Shown in pieces: positions 1 through 7,218 of a stretch of 18,865 nt of DNA. Made by a program: the position numbers and the translations under genes. This DNA is from an uncultured Clostridia bacterium (lineage in GTDB: Bacteria; Bacillota_A; Clostridia; Oscillospirales; Oscillospiraceae). Position 1 is the stretch's first letter; each line of letters begins with the position of its first letter. Where the stretch lies: contig CASEPH010000229.1 in NCBI GenBank assembly GCA_949289625.1, forward strand, positions 1-18,865. The letters run 5' to 3'. The notes beneath the pieces were generated by a model. It did no database searches and was not told the DNA's origin. It saw only the letters and a list, made by a program, of their open reading frames with translations.

Positions 1-255
1 GACAGCGCGGCATATCCTCAATTTCCTAAGACACGCCAAAATATGGAGCGCCTGTTCGAAGAGATTCGTCGGCAGGTGATTTGTGATGACTGCATCTATG
101 TTCAGAAGGTGCGTATTCTTCTGAAGGCTTATGAAGAGCATGACCCTGACGGCGTTATGCGGGCTTTGAGCGGCCACAGCCTCTATGAGCATGGGCTGGC
201 TGCTGGTATCTGGCAGGAAGATGAGATGCGCAACCATAGCGGAGAAGGCGTGTAA
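1..255 (+). CDS. Unknown protein, C-terminal fragment (5' end outside window)
   Basis: The frame is open from the first base to the TAA at 253-255, giving 84 residues. An ATG at 43 exists but has no ribosome-binding site in front of it (the preceding bases are CGCCAAAAT), so the gene most likely starts upstream of the window. The visible part is charged and probably helical, with a C-D-D-C motif and a segment of the form L-L-K-A-Y-E-E-H-D-P-D-G. I do not recognise a family. A GC-rich hairpin follows 18 bp after the stop, and the PcfJ-like gene starts 100 bp downstream. Confidence 0.6.
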   Translation, partial: DSAAYPQFPKTRQNMERLFEEIRRQVICDDCIYVQKVRILLKAYEEHDPDGVMRALSGHSLYEHGLAAGIWQEDEMRNHSGEGV

Positions 256-272
256 ATCACGCGATACAAAAT

Positions 273-302
273 ATGGCCCGGGCTGAAAATAGCCCGGGCC
301 AT
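273..302 (+). terminator. GC-rich hairpin, possible weak terminator or mRNA punctuation
   Basis: A perfect 12-bp inverted repeat (ATGGCCCGGGCT / AGCCCGGGCCAT, 273-284 and 291-302) with a 6-nt loop. The bases after it (GTTAATAC) are not a good U-tract, so termination would be weak at best. The last ATG of the stem (300-302 region) should not be read as a start codon of the next gene. Confidence 0.4.
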
Positions 303-354
303 GTTAATACAACTGGAAGTCAGTTCAAAATCTGAAAGAACGGAGGTAGCTCAC

Positions 355-1596
355 ATGACGAGCGAAAATGCAAAAAAAACTGTATCCCTGAATGACTATA
401 TCATTGACATAGGCGGTGCGGCGGCAAAGTGTTCCGTCACCTATGAGGTCGTGCTGGAAAACAACACTGATTTCATTATCAAGCGGCGGACATTGAAGAC
501 GGACCGGGAACTGGTGGTCCTGGTAAGCAAGGGCATCTACTACATCAAGGACTGTAAAAACGGAAACATCGAAGAACTGAAGGAATCGAGCCTGACCACT
601 TTCCTGCGCGAATTGAAGGATGGATTTATTCAACTGCACCAGGTGCACTGGTTGAGCAATATTTATCGTGAGTCTGTTGGCCTCATTATGCAGGTTATCA
701 CCGACGAACAATTGACGGACATGTGTCGGCATAATGTGCTGGTCAACACCTTTAACCCAAGTATGTACTCCAGGTACTGGGAACAGAATAGCAAACTGTT
801 CACTCGCCTCTACAATATGTTTCCCAGTATGACCGACCTCAGAAAGTATCAGTCCAGCATCCCCGTTATTTTTTGGATTGAGGATCAGTATGGGGCCAAT
901 GAAGCCATGTATTTTGCTGAAAAACTGGTTCAGTCTGGAATTATGGAGCTAAATTATTCCGATAGCAGCTATTACTACGCCAACGATGCGTTCCCGACCA
1001 AGGACGCCGGCAGTTTTATGAAAGTCATGGCCTCGCCATACCGCATCAATCTGCGCCGATTCATAGATTATATCCTGTTTGACCTCTATGCACAGGGGTA
1101 TGCCAGGGTGGACAAATCCTTTTTTAATGAGTATCTAGACTATTTGAGTATGCAGCAGGATTTCTATGGAAAAGTCAAAGAAAAATACCCTGCACACTTT
1201 AAGACCGAGCATGACATCATGGCGCTCAAGGTCAATCAGGCCAAATTGATCGCACGATGCGAGAATTTCGAGCAGCAGAATGAGTCCATCAAAGACCTGG
1301 CCTACTCGGGAAGCGGATACTGTATTGTGATTCCCACGAAGCCGGAAGATCTGGCGGAGGAGGGAATTAACCTGAGTCACTGCGTCGGTCAGTATATTGA
1401 CCGCGTGGCTGAAGGCGAGTGCCACATCCTGTTCCTGCGACGCCGTGGCGATCCAGAGCGTTCTCTGGTAACCCTGCAGCTGAGCGGCAAACAGATCTGC
1501 CAGGCCCAGGGCGCTAATCGGCGGCCGATTACAGAACAGGAACGCAAGTTTTTGAAGCAGTGGGGCAGAGAAAAGAACATCCAGATTGCTGTCTAA
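355..1596 (+). CDS. PcfJ-like protein
   Basis: 413 residues. The start is ATG 355, placed 7 nt after GGAGGT (342-347); an in-frame ATG at 301 sits in the preceding hairpin and has no ribosome-binding site. The C-terminal third carries the features of the PcfJ-like family: a Y-C-I-V-I-P strand, then N-L-S-H-C-V-G-Q-Y, then I-L-F-L-R-R, and a closing segment with Q-A-Q-G-A-N-R-R-P-I. PcfJ is named from the conjugative plasmid pCF10 of Enterococcus; relatives are common in integrative and conjugative elements of Firmicutes, but their biochemical role is unknown. The N-terminal 250 residues show no motif I recognise. A AAA ATPase gene follows 23 bp downstream and probably shares its transcript. 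Confidence 0.8.
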   Translation: MTSENAKKTVSLNDYIIDIGGAAAKCSVTYEVVLENNTDFIIKRRTLKTDRELVVLVSKGIYYIKDCKNGNIEELKESSLTTFLRELKDGFIQLHQVHWLSNIYRESVGLIMQVITDEQLTDMCRHNVLVNTFNPSMYSRYWEQNSKLFTRLYNMFPSMTDLRKYQSSIPVIFWIEDQYGANEAMYFAEKLVQSGIMELNYSDSSYYYANDAFPTKDAGSFMKVMASPYRINLRRFIDYILFDLYAQGYARVDKSFFNEYLDYLSMQQDFYGKVKEKYPAHFKTEHDIMALKVNQAKLIARCENFEQQNESIKDLAYSGSGYCIVIPTKPEDLAEEGINLSHCVGQYIDRVAEGECHILFLRRRGDPERSLVTLQLSGKQICQAQGANRRPITEQERKFLKQWGREKNIQIAV

Positions 1597-1619
1597 AATA
1601 TGGAGGAGCGAGCAATATC

Positions 1620-2792
1620 ATGAAAGCAATTAGCATTGGTGAAAAGTTTCAAGTATATGGTGATTCACTGCGGGCCTATGATAGTATCCCCGCAAATACC
1701 TACAATGTCCGGTTTGATGAGATGACCGGCTTCTATCTGAAAGTCCGCTCAAAGCTGGCTGTTAAAGAAAAAATCTATGGGGTCCACCCTGAGAAAGCCG
1801 AAAAGGTGCTCAAGACATTCTCGATGTTTGAGCGAAATTTGGGTGTGATTCTGAGTGGCGCCAAGGGGATCGGCAAGTCTCTGTTTGCGCGGTTGCTGTC
1901 AGAGAAGGCACAGGATGCTGGTTATCCGGTCTTAATTATTGACCAGTTTATTCCCGGTATCTCTAACTACATACAATCCATCGACCAAGAAGTGGTCTGC
2001 CTATTTGATGAATTTGACAAGACATTTGGCGACATTCGGCCTGGTGACAACGAGACTGATCCGCAGGCCTCGTTATTAAGTATGTTCGATGGCACTGCTG
2101 ATGGGAAGAAACTTTTTATTATCACTTGTAATAGTCTGGACAAGCTGAACGACTTCCTGGTGAACAGGCCTGGCCGGTTCCATTACCATTTCCGATTCGG
2201 TTATCCCGATATCGAGGCGGTGCAGGAATACCTTATGGATAAGTTGGATGGAGCATACCGGGGGGAGATCCCGAAAGTGGTGTCCTTCTCCCAAAAAGTC
2301 GCTCTGAACTACGACTGTCTGCGGGCGATTTCTTTTGAACTGAACCAAGGCTTACCTTTTGAGAAAGCTATTCAGGATCTCAATATTATCAATATGGGAA
2401 ATGAACAATATGAAATTATCCTGCACTACAGCAACGGGATGATTTTGGGGGCCTCTAATGTCAGACTTAATCTGTTCGCAACAGATTGCTCGGCGTATAT
2501 TTGGCTTAACGATGATGAAGATCACAGCGTTCTTTGTGTTGAATTTGATCCATGCATGGTCACTTACGATGAGTCTCGCAATATTTCCATAATCCCGGCA
2601 GAAAAACTCAAGATAACTTATAGCGAACACTTAAATGAACAAATCCTGGATCGATTCAAAAAAATGATGCCGGAATACCTTTCCATCACAAGGATAGGTG
2701 AACGTGAACTCCACTACTGGTTTGGCGGCGCTGATAAGAAACAGCCAGTCTGCAGTCGAAGGGGATTCCATGGCGGAGACATCCCATTCTGA
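1620..2792 (+). CDS. Stand-alone AAA family ATPase
   Basis: 390 residues from ATG 1620, with GGAGG at 1602-1606. The ATPase core lies at about residues 73-200: Walker A G-A-K-G-I-G-K-S (80-87), Walker B V-C-L-F-D-E-F-D (126-133), a sensor-1-like I-I-T-C-N-S (167-172), and an arginine-finger-like N-R-P-G-R-F-H-Y (182-189). The arrangement, with D-E-F-D-K after Walker B and N-R-P-G-R-F downstream, is that of classic AAA proteins such as BCS1 or FtsH relatives, which remodel proteins or complexes. The region after about residue 240 is not recognised. No transmembrane segment is evident. It lies between the PcfJ-like gene and a cysteine-rich unknown protein, with gaps of 23 and 21 bp, so it is probably one operon. 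Its substrate cannot be told from sequence. Confidence 0.85.
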   Translation: MKAISIGEKFQVYGDSLRAYDSIPANTYNVRFDEMTGFYLKVRSKLAVKEKIYGVHPEKAEKVLKTFSMFERNLGVILSGAKGIGKSLFARLLSEKAQDAGYPVLIIDQFIPGISNYIQSIDQEVVCLFDEFDKTFGDIRPGDNETDPQASLLSMFDGTADGKKLFIITCNSLDKLNDFLVNRPGRFHYHFRFGYPDIEAVQEYLMDKLDGAYRGEIPKVVSFSQKVALNYDCLRAISFELNQGLPFEKAIQDLNIINMGNEQYEIILHYSNGMILGASNVRLNLFATDCSAYIWLNDDEDHSVLCVEFDPCMVTYDESRNISIIPAEKLKITYSEHLNEQILDRFKKMMPEYLSITRIGERELHYWFGGADKKQPVCSRRGFHGGDIPF

Positions 2793-2813
2793 TTATCAAT
2801 GGAGGATTACGCT

Positions 2814-3431
2814 ATGGGATGTAAGAATAGGAACTGCTTGCAATGTGTTTGGAACCTGGCATCCACTACTGGGGTGACACAAAAGCTTTCCTGCACAAAT
2901 TCAGACTACAAAATCCGCAAGAATTTCAACGACGCTGCTTCTGCTGAAACCTGCAAAGGGTACTTGGAGGATGATCCAAACTTTCAGGTCAAGGTAGTGC
3001 GAGACACGCGGGAGACGCTGATGAAAAACATCCACCAAATGGCGGTCAACAACGGCTATTATGGGCAAATCGAAGCAATTTTGGACTACTTTTCTCCAGA
3101 TACACTTGGCAGCCCCAAAGAGATCACGTGCGATGATTTCAATGTGGTGACTGAGGTGCAGTTTGGCGGTAATGAAGGAATCTACCTTGACTGTTATGCC
3201 GAGGGGAGAATTCAGCCGGAATGTGAGAAAAAACGCTGGCACATTGGCACATACAAAACCCTTGATACCTCAATTTCCGCCATGCAAATCTTGGGCGCCT
3301 TTGGTGGCACGCTGACTTACTATGCAGCACAATACCTATGGGAAAACGGTGTTCGGTTTCTTTCGGAACGAGAACTACGGATTAGGGCGCTTCAAAAGCG
3401 TCAAAAAGAAAGAGAGGTGAAAGGCCCGTGA
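2814..3431 (+). CDS. Unknown cysteine-rich N-terminus protein
   Basis: 205 residues. The start is ATG 2814, 8 nt after GGAGG (2801-2805); an in-frame ATG at 2799 precedes that site and is less likely. The N-terminus has C-x4-C-x2-C followed by further cysteines near residues 27 and 47, which suggests metal binding, but the pattern does not match a zinc finger I can name. The middle is a mixed alpha/beta stretch and the last 20 residues are basic (R-A-L-Q-K-R-Q-K). Its stop overlaps the start of the next gene, so the two are probably translationally coupled. Confidence 0.7.
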   Translation: MGCKNRNCLQCVWNLASTTGVTQKLSCTNSDYKIRKNFNDAASAETCKGYLEDDPNFQVKVVRDTRETLMKNIHQMAVNNGYYGQIEAILDYFSPDTLGSPKEITCDDFNVVTEVQFGGNEGIYLDCYAEGRIQPECEKKRWHIGTYKTLDTSISAMQILGAFGGTLTYYAAQYLWENGVRFLSERELRIRALQKRQKEREVKGP

Positions 3432-3865
3432 GTTACTCTACATGGCACAATTATGGATATGGGTTCTGCGTAGATGATATTAAGACACGTAACGTTGAGC
3501 GCCTGGAGGCCCTGCTGAAAACGGCACCAGAATTAGATCGTGAGATCCACAACTGGCTGGAAGAGCATTCCATAAGTGAACCTGATTGGGATGATTATAT
3601 GGACTTCGATCAAGACTGTATGCTTGGCCTTGCCACTATCCTGCAGAAAGTGATCGAAGAGGCAGAGGGGCTTACCCTAACTGCTTGCGATGATTATGAT
3701 GATAGGGCTTATCTGCTCTATCAGCCGAGCTACCCCTGGCAGCTGACGGAGGCTGATCTGGCTCTGACAGAAGAACACCTCGTTTCAGTGTTCAGGCGTT
3801 ATGTTGGAATGCTGACGGACGAAGAGGTGGAAGTTGCCTATCAAGAGGTGGAAAACGGCGGCTGA
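3428..3865 (+). CDS. Unknown acidic protein
   Basis: 145 residues from a GTG at 3428 that overlaps the preceding TGA (GTGA, 4-bp overlap), with GAGGTG just upstream. The protein is strongly acidic, with an N-terminal H-N-Y-G-Y-G-F-C-V-D-D motif, a central run of W-D-D-Y-M-D-F-D and an aromatic Y-Q-P-S-Y-P-W segment. Such small acidic proteins often occur in element accessory operons; I cannot assign a function. It is the last gene of the first block and is followed by a hairpin at 3953-3980. Confidence 0.65.
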   Translation: MSYSTWHNYGYGFCVDDIKTRNVERLEALLKTAPELDREIHNWLEEHSISEPDWDDYMDFDQDCMLGLATILQKVIEEAEGLTLTACDDYDDRAYLLYQPSYPWQLTEADLALTEEHLVSVFRRYVGMLTDEEVEVAYQEVENGG

Positions 3866-3952
3866 CATCCTACAAGCCATTGGGCGCGCGTCGTTCAAGA
3901 GCGGCTTAAACTGATTATCGGAGTAGACAGGGAACAATTCACAATGTATTCG

Positions 3953-3980
3953 GGGACCACAGGCACAAGCCTGTGGTCCC
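3953..3980 (+). terminator. Candidate intrinsic terminator after the first gene block
   Basis: A perfect 12-bp stem (GGGACCACAGGC / GCCTGTGGTCCC) with a 4-nt loop, followed by TGCTCTTTC, a poor U-tract. It lies in the 154-bp gap between the acidic protein and the methyltransferase. Partial termination or mRNA stabilisation are both possible. Confidence 0.5.
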
Positions 3981-4019
3981 TGCTCTTTCAATATTAGATT
4001 TGAACAGGAGGTAAGTCAT

Positions 4020-4946
4020 TTGATTATGACGAAACAAACAAGGCCGCCGCTGACCAGCGTTGTGTCTTATCCAGAGCGAGGACAGGGAGGGAATAACCGT
4101 TATCGCGGCAACTGCTCGCCCAAACTCATTGAGGATTTGATTGCCCACTTCCGGCCGCATGAAATCTGCGACTATATGTGTGGCAGCAATACTACCGCCG
4201 ATGCCGCTCACTCTATGGGCATTACAAGCCATACCTACGACCTGCACAGCGGATTTGACTTGCTTCACACTGACATCCAGGAACGTCCAGAGTTCATCTT
4301 CTGGCATCCGCCTTACTGGGACATCATCCAGTATTCGGACGTAATGTATCGTGCCAGTGAGGTGCAGCAGCGCTATGGCTACAACCCATGTCTGTTCGAC
4401 CTATCCCGTATTCCTACCTGGGAGGGGTTTGTGCAGGCGATGAATTACTGCATGATGAAACAGTTCTGTGCATTGGAGCAGGGAGGCCGGATGGCAGTGC
4501 TGGTAGGTGACATTAAGAAAAAGGGGAAATTGTTCAGCATGATTTTCGAACTGATCAAGCCCGGTATCCTGGAAAATGTCATCATCAAGGCCCAACATAA
4601 CTGTTTATCTGATAGCAGGAACTATGGTGGACGGTTCATACCAATCGTTCATGAGTATGTCTTACTGCTCCGTAAAGGTACACCGTTGGCAGTCCCACTG
4701 CTGATATCTCACCGAGTAGAGGGGGATATGAGGGATATGCCCGGTACTACCTGGCGTGACATTGTTGCTGGTGTGCTGGAGTTTTGCAATGGCAGCGCCT
4801 CACTGGAAGAGATCTACCGTCATGTTGAGAAACACGAACGAGCGAAGAAAAACCAGTGGTGGAGAGAAAAGGTAAGGCAAACATTGCAGATCAATCCCAA
4901 GACATTTATTAAGACTGATCGCGGTGTCTGGCGTCTAGCCAGCTGA
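4020..4946 (+). CDS. DNA methyltransferase-like protein with C-terminal winged helix
   Basis: 308 residues from TTG 4020, 7 nt after a full AGGAGGT (4006-4012); the ATG at 4026 would be 13 nt away. Motif I (S-adenosylmethionine pocket) is D-Y-M-C-G-S-N-T-T at residues 51-59, the counterpart of the usual D-P-F-x-G-S-G-T-T. Motif IV is H-P-P-Y-W at 96-100, where N4-cytosine and N6-adenine enzymes normally have D, N or S before P-P-Y/W. A segment Y-R-G-N-C-S-P (28-34) resembles motif X. The last about 65 residues (E-E-I-Y-R-H-V, then W-W-R-E-K-V-R-Q, then G-V-W-R-L) look like a winged helix. No restriction endonuclease gene is adjacent, so it is an orphan that might protect the element from host restriction or mark DNA. 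Activity is uncertain given the H in motif IV. Confidence 0.75.
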   Translation: MIMTKQTRPPLTSVVSYPERGQGGNNRYRGNCSPKLIEDLIAHFRPHEICDYMCGSNTTADAAHSMGITSHTYDLHSGFDLLHTDIQERPEFIFWHPPYWDIIQYSDVMYRASEVQQRYGYNPCLFDLSRIPTWEGFVQAMNYCMMKQFCALEQGGRMAVLVGDIKKKGKLFSMIFELIKPGILENVIIKAQHNCLSDSRNYGGRFIPIVHEYVLLLRKGTPLAVPLLISHRVEGDMRDMPGTTWRDIVAGVLEFCNGSASLEEIYRHVEKHERAKKNQWWREKVRQTLQINPKTFIKTDRGVWRLAS

Positions 4947-4987
4947 CTGACGATTGGTTGCACGAAAAATAACTTTTTGGGGGTATT

Positions 4988-5824
4988 ATGGAATATTTTT
5001 ATTTTCGCACACAAATTTATAATTCTGTTACAGAAAAACTAACAAAAGAATATGGGCTAGGCAATTTGAATTTTGAGATGGGAGACCTTTTGGTTGAAGA
5101 AATCATTGGTTCAATATGGGAAAACACGCAGTCTGGATTGGACCGAAATGAGAGTTTTGAAAAGACCTTCTCGGAGTTCCATGACAGAATTACAGATATC
5201 CGTCCACTAACACATGGTTATATCATCTCATTTTCTACAGATGCCAATGACTGCATTCCTTATGCGTGGCATGTATCCGTTTTTCGCGGTTTGGTTGGGA
5301 CGGAATGTGCTGATGAGTGTTGTGCCGCCACCTTTGCAGAGGAAGATGGGGTCAGTCTAATATATGGGATTCCGGGTGTTCAGGACGGGTTGTATCTGGA
5401 TACCGAAGAAAATCGCGCCATCATCCAACAGTATTTACAAAGCATGGAGAATGGCAGCACAGCAAGAGGACCATCTGAATCAAGCGGCCAAGATGAAGAA
5501 AAAGAGCAATTACTTATTCATGAGGCAAATGCATTAGATGACCTCTTTTTCAGTATAAAAATCTTTGATATTGAGATTCAGATTGAAGGGAATCAACTGA
5601 TTGCCACAGATGAGGATGGAAACAGGTGGGTGGAAAATGAGATATTCGAATTTGCATTAAACGAGTGTCTTGCGTTTGGAGAGAATGGCAAATTGATTTA
5701 CGGTTTATGCGTAAATCAAGAGGCGCTGGACTTGGTCCGGCATTTTGCTGCTCAGAGAGGAGTGAACATTATTACAGTCCCTAATTCTAAGCTGATACCA
5801 GCAGACTACAGTACTTCCCCTTAA
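4988..5824 (+). CDS. Unknown two-domain protein, AT-rich gene
   Basis: 278 residues from ATG 4988 after a run GGGGG (4979-4983). Residues 1-155 and about 180-278 look like two globular parts joined by a polar linker (about 152-170) rich in Ser, Gly, Glu and Gln. The protein is acidic and contains no signal peptide or membrane segment. The gene is visibly more AT-rich than those on both sides (TTTTTATTTTCGC near the start), which suggests a later insertion into the element. I do not recognise it. Because it lies next to an orphan methyltransferase, a defence or counter-defence role is possible, but this is only positional inference. Confidence 0.65.
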   Translation: MEYFYFRTQIYNSVTEKLTKEYGLGNLNFEMGDLLVEEIIGSIWENTQSGLDRNESFEKTFSEFHDRITDIRPLTHGYIISFSTDANDCIPYAWHVSVFRGLVGTECADECCAATFAEEDGVSLIYGIPGVQDGLYLDTEENRAIIQQYLQSMENGSTARGPSESSGQDEEKEQLLIHEANALDDLFFSIKIFDIEIQIEGNQLIATDEDGNRWVENEIFEFALNECLAFGENGKLIYGLCVNQEALDLVRHFAAQRGVNIITVPNSKLIPADYSTSP

Positions 5825-5848
5825 CACAAAAACTACCCTAAGCAGTGA

Positions 5849-5877
5849 TTGACGAATGTATGGAAGGATGATATAAT
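5849..5877 (+). promoter_or_regulatory. Strong sigma-A promoter (TTGACG-N17-TATAAT)
   Basis: The -35 box TTGACG (5849-5854) and -10 box TATAAT (5872-5877) are separated by exactly 17 bp, so transcription should begin near 5884. This is the best promoter in the left half of the window. It is followed by two intrinsic terminators before the next start codon at 6076. Confidence 0.8.
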
Positions 5878-5932
5878 TTATCCATACAGTATCAGAGTCG
5901 CGCCACAGAGCGTGCACAGTTTCCAGTGTTTC

Positions 5933-5970
5933 AAAGTGCCATTTGCAGAAATGCAGATGGCACTTTTTTT
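5933..5970 (+). terminator. Canonical intrinsic terminator with GAAA tetraloop
   Basis: A 13-bp stem (5935-5947 with 5952-5964, one G-U pair), loop GAAA (5948-5951), and seven T residues at 5964-5970. The A residues before the stem can pair with the T-tract, so it may also work on the opposite strand. Confidence 0.85.
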
Positions 5971-5996
5971 ATTTTCCGGCCTTATAAGCGGCACAG

Positions 5997-6026
5997 ACAG
6001 CGTTCCTTTGCAGGAGCGCTGTTTTT
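5997..6026 (+). terminator. Second intrinsic terminator in tandem
   Basis: An 11-bp stem ACAGCGTTCCT / AGGAGCGCTGT (5997-6007 with 6012-6022, one G-U pair), loop TTGC, followed by a T run at 6022-6026. It lies 27 bp after the first terminator and 32 bp before the ribosome-binding site of the next gene. Confidence 0.75.
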
Positions 6027-6075
6027 GCATATATAGCGGTGAAAACCGCAAAAAATGAAAGGAGATCAGAAAACA

Positions 6076-7218
6076 ATGGTGAAATCGTGTTGTGACAGCT
6101 ACCACACCCAGTTCAGCGACTTTTCCTCTATGCTCAGCTATCATGAGCAGGTCCGCAAGAGCAGTTTGTGGGAACGCACCGAAGTAAAGAAACTGCAGGT
6201 GGCGGCGCTGGACAAGAACTCCCCTCTGTATGAGGATACGGACAGTTTCGACCCCTCCGTCTCCCGCGAAGCAGTGGAGGACACGGCGGAGAACCTGAAG
6301 CTGGCTATCAAGCTCCGTGACAAGTTTTTCCCTTTGCGGGATACCGCCTATAAGAGCCTGCTGGACCGGGCAAAGATTGGTGGCTCCGCGCTGCCCAAAC
6401 TCTCTCGGGAGAAATTGGCCGATGTGATCAATTCCTGCTTGGCACTTCACAAGGACAGCGCTCTGCTCCTGGTGCGAGACGAGAAGGTATCCGCAGCCCA
6501 TTCCGGCGACAGTCGGGACTACTCCATCCTGGAGATCGACCAGCTGCTGGACGGGCTTCAGAGCAAGATGGATGAGCGTTTCCCGGGAAATCAGTTTTCT
6601 TCCGGGTATGTGGATCATGCCATCACCAGTGCGTCCTGGACACTTCCTGGCCAGAGAGAGGAACTCTTGGACACCTACATCCATCTATTGGCCGCGGAGG
6701 GCAAGTCTTCCATGGCAGCCAAGCTGATGCCTGGCATCCGTTTCTCCACGTCTGATACCGGAATGGCCTCGGCAAAGGTGTCGGCACTGCTGGTCGGACT
6801 GCAGTATCCCATCCACATTGGGGGCATGATCGCGGTGGAACACCGTCGGCAGTCCAAGGTGCCCGACTTTGTCGGAAGCCTGGATATGCTCTTCGCTCAG
6901 TTCGGGGATTCCGTTGAAAGACTGACCAGACTGCTCTCTGTTCACCTGGAGCATCCGGTCAACGCAATGACCGCAGTGTGCAAGCGGCTGGCGCTGCCCA
7001 AAAAGGCGGCATTGGAGGCCATCGACATGTACGAGATGGCCGTTGGCAATGACGAGGCCTCTGCCCATGAGGTGTTCGTGGCCATGCAGGAGATTCCCTT
7101 CATTCTGAAAACAAAGGGGATGCCGGAGAGCAAACTGCTTGCGTTGCAGGAGAATATGGCTCGTGCGCTCACCATCAACTGGAGGGACTATGACTATGCA
7201 AAAGAGGTGAAATGGTAA
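6076..7218 (+). CDS. Unknown protein at the head of the replication/recombination block
   Basis: 380 residues. The start is ATG 6076, 9 nt after AAAGGAGAT (6058-6066); the upstream in-frame ATG at 6055 overlaps that site. The protein is soluble, with no membrane segment. The second half (G-I-R-F-S-T-S-D-T-G, then P-I-H-I-G-G, then a helical P-V-N-A-M-T-A-V-C-K-R-L segment) resembles proteins I associate with plasmid- and phage-like elements of Clostridia. It has a weak resemblance to the DUF932 type, which I cannot confirm by eye. Its stop TAA overlaps the ATG of the YqaJ nuclease gene (TAATG), so the two products are probably made together. A role near DNA recombination is inference from position. 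Confidence 0.65.
   Translation: MVKSCCDSYHTQFSDFSSMLSYHEQVRKSSLWERTEVKKLQVAALDKNSPLYEDTDSFDPSVSREAVEDTAENLKLAIKLRDKFFPLRDTAYKSLLDRAKIGGSALPKLSREKLADVINSCLALHKDSALLLVRDEKVSAAHSGDSRDYSILEIDQLLDGLQSKMDERFPGNQFSSGYVDHAITSASWTLPGQREELLDTYIHLLAAEGKSSMAAKLMPGIRFSTSDTGMASAKVSALLVGLQYPIHIGGMIAVEHRRQSKVPDFVGSLDMLFAQFGDSVERLTRLLSVHLEHPVNAMTAVCKRLALPKKAALEAIDMYEMAVGNDEASAHEVFVAMQEIPFILKTKGMPESKLLALQENMARALTINWRDYDYAKEVKW

Larger units (their letters stand above)
5884..6075 (+). promoter_or_regulatory. Attenuated leader or small RNA region between promoter and replication block
   Basis: About 190 nt of noncoding sequence between the predicted transcription start and the ribosome-binding site AAAGGAGAT (6058-6066) of the next gene. 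It contains two complete intrinsic terminators, at 5933-5970 and 5997-6026. Transcription from 5884 to the first terminator would give an RNA of about 87 nt. I see no match to a riboswitch class I know, and no convincing antiterminator helix. It could be a free small RNA or a leader that controls read-through into the replication genes. Confidence 0.55.

Noticed and set aside
301..354. Upstream ATG extension of the PcfJ-like gene
   Set aside because: The ATG at 301 belongs to the hairpin 273-302 and has no ribosome-binding site; GGAGGT at 342-347 points to ATG 355.
5849..6058. 69-residue open frame over the promoter/leader
   Set aside because: Its first codon is part of the -35 box and it runs through both terminators; no ribosome-binding site.
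5878..6684. 268-residue minus-strand open frame
   Set aside because: It crosses both terminators and the promoter region and lies opposite a well-supported plus-strand gene.
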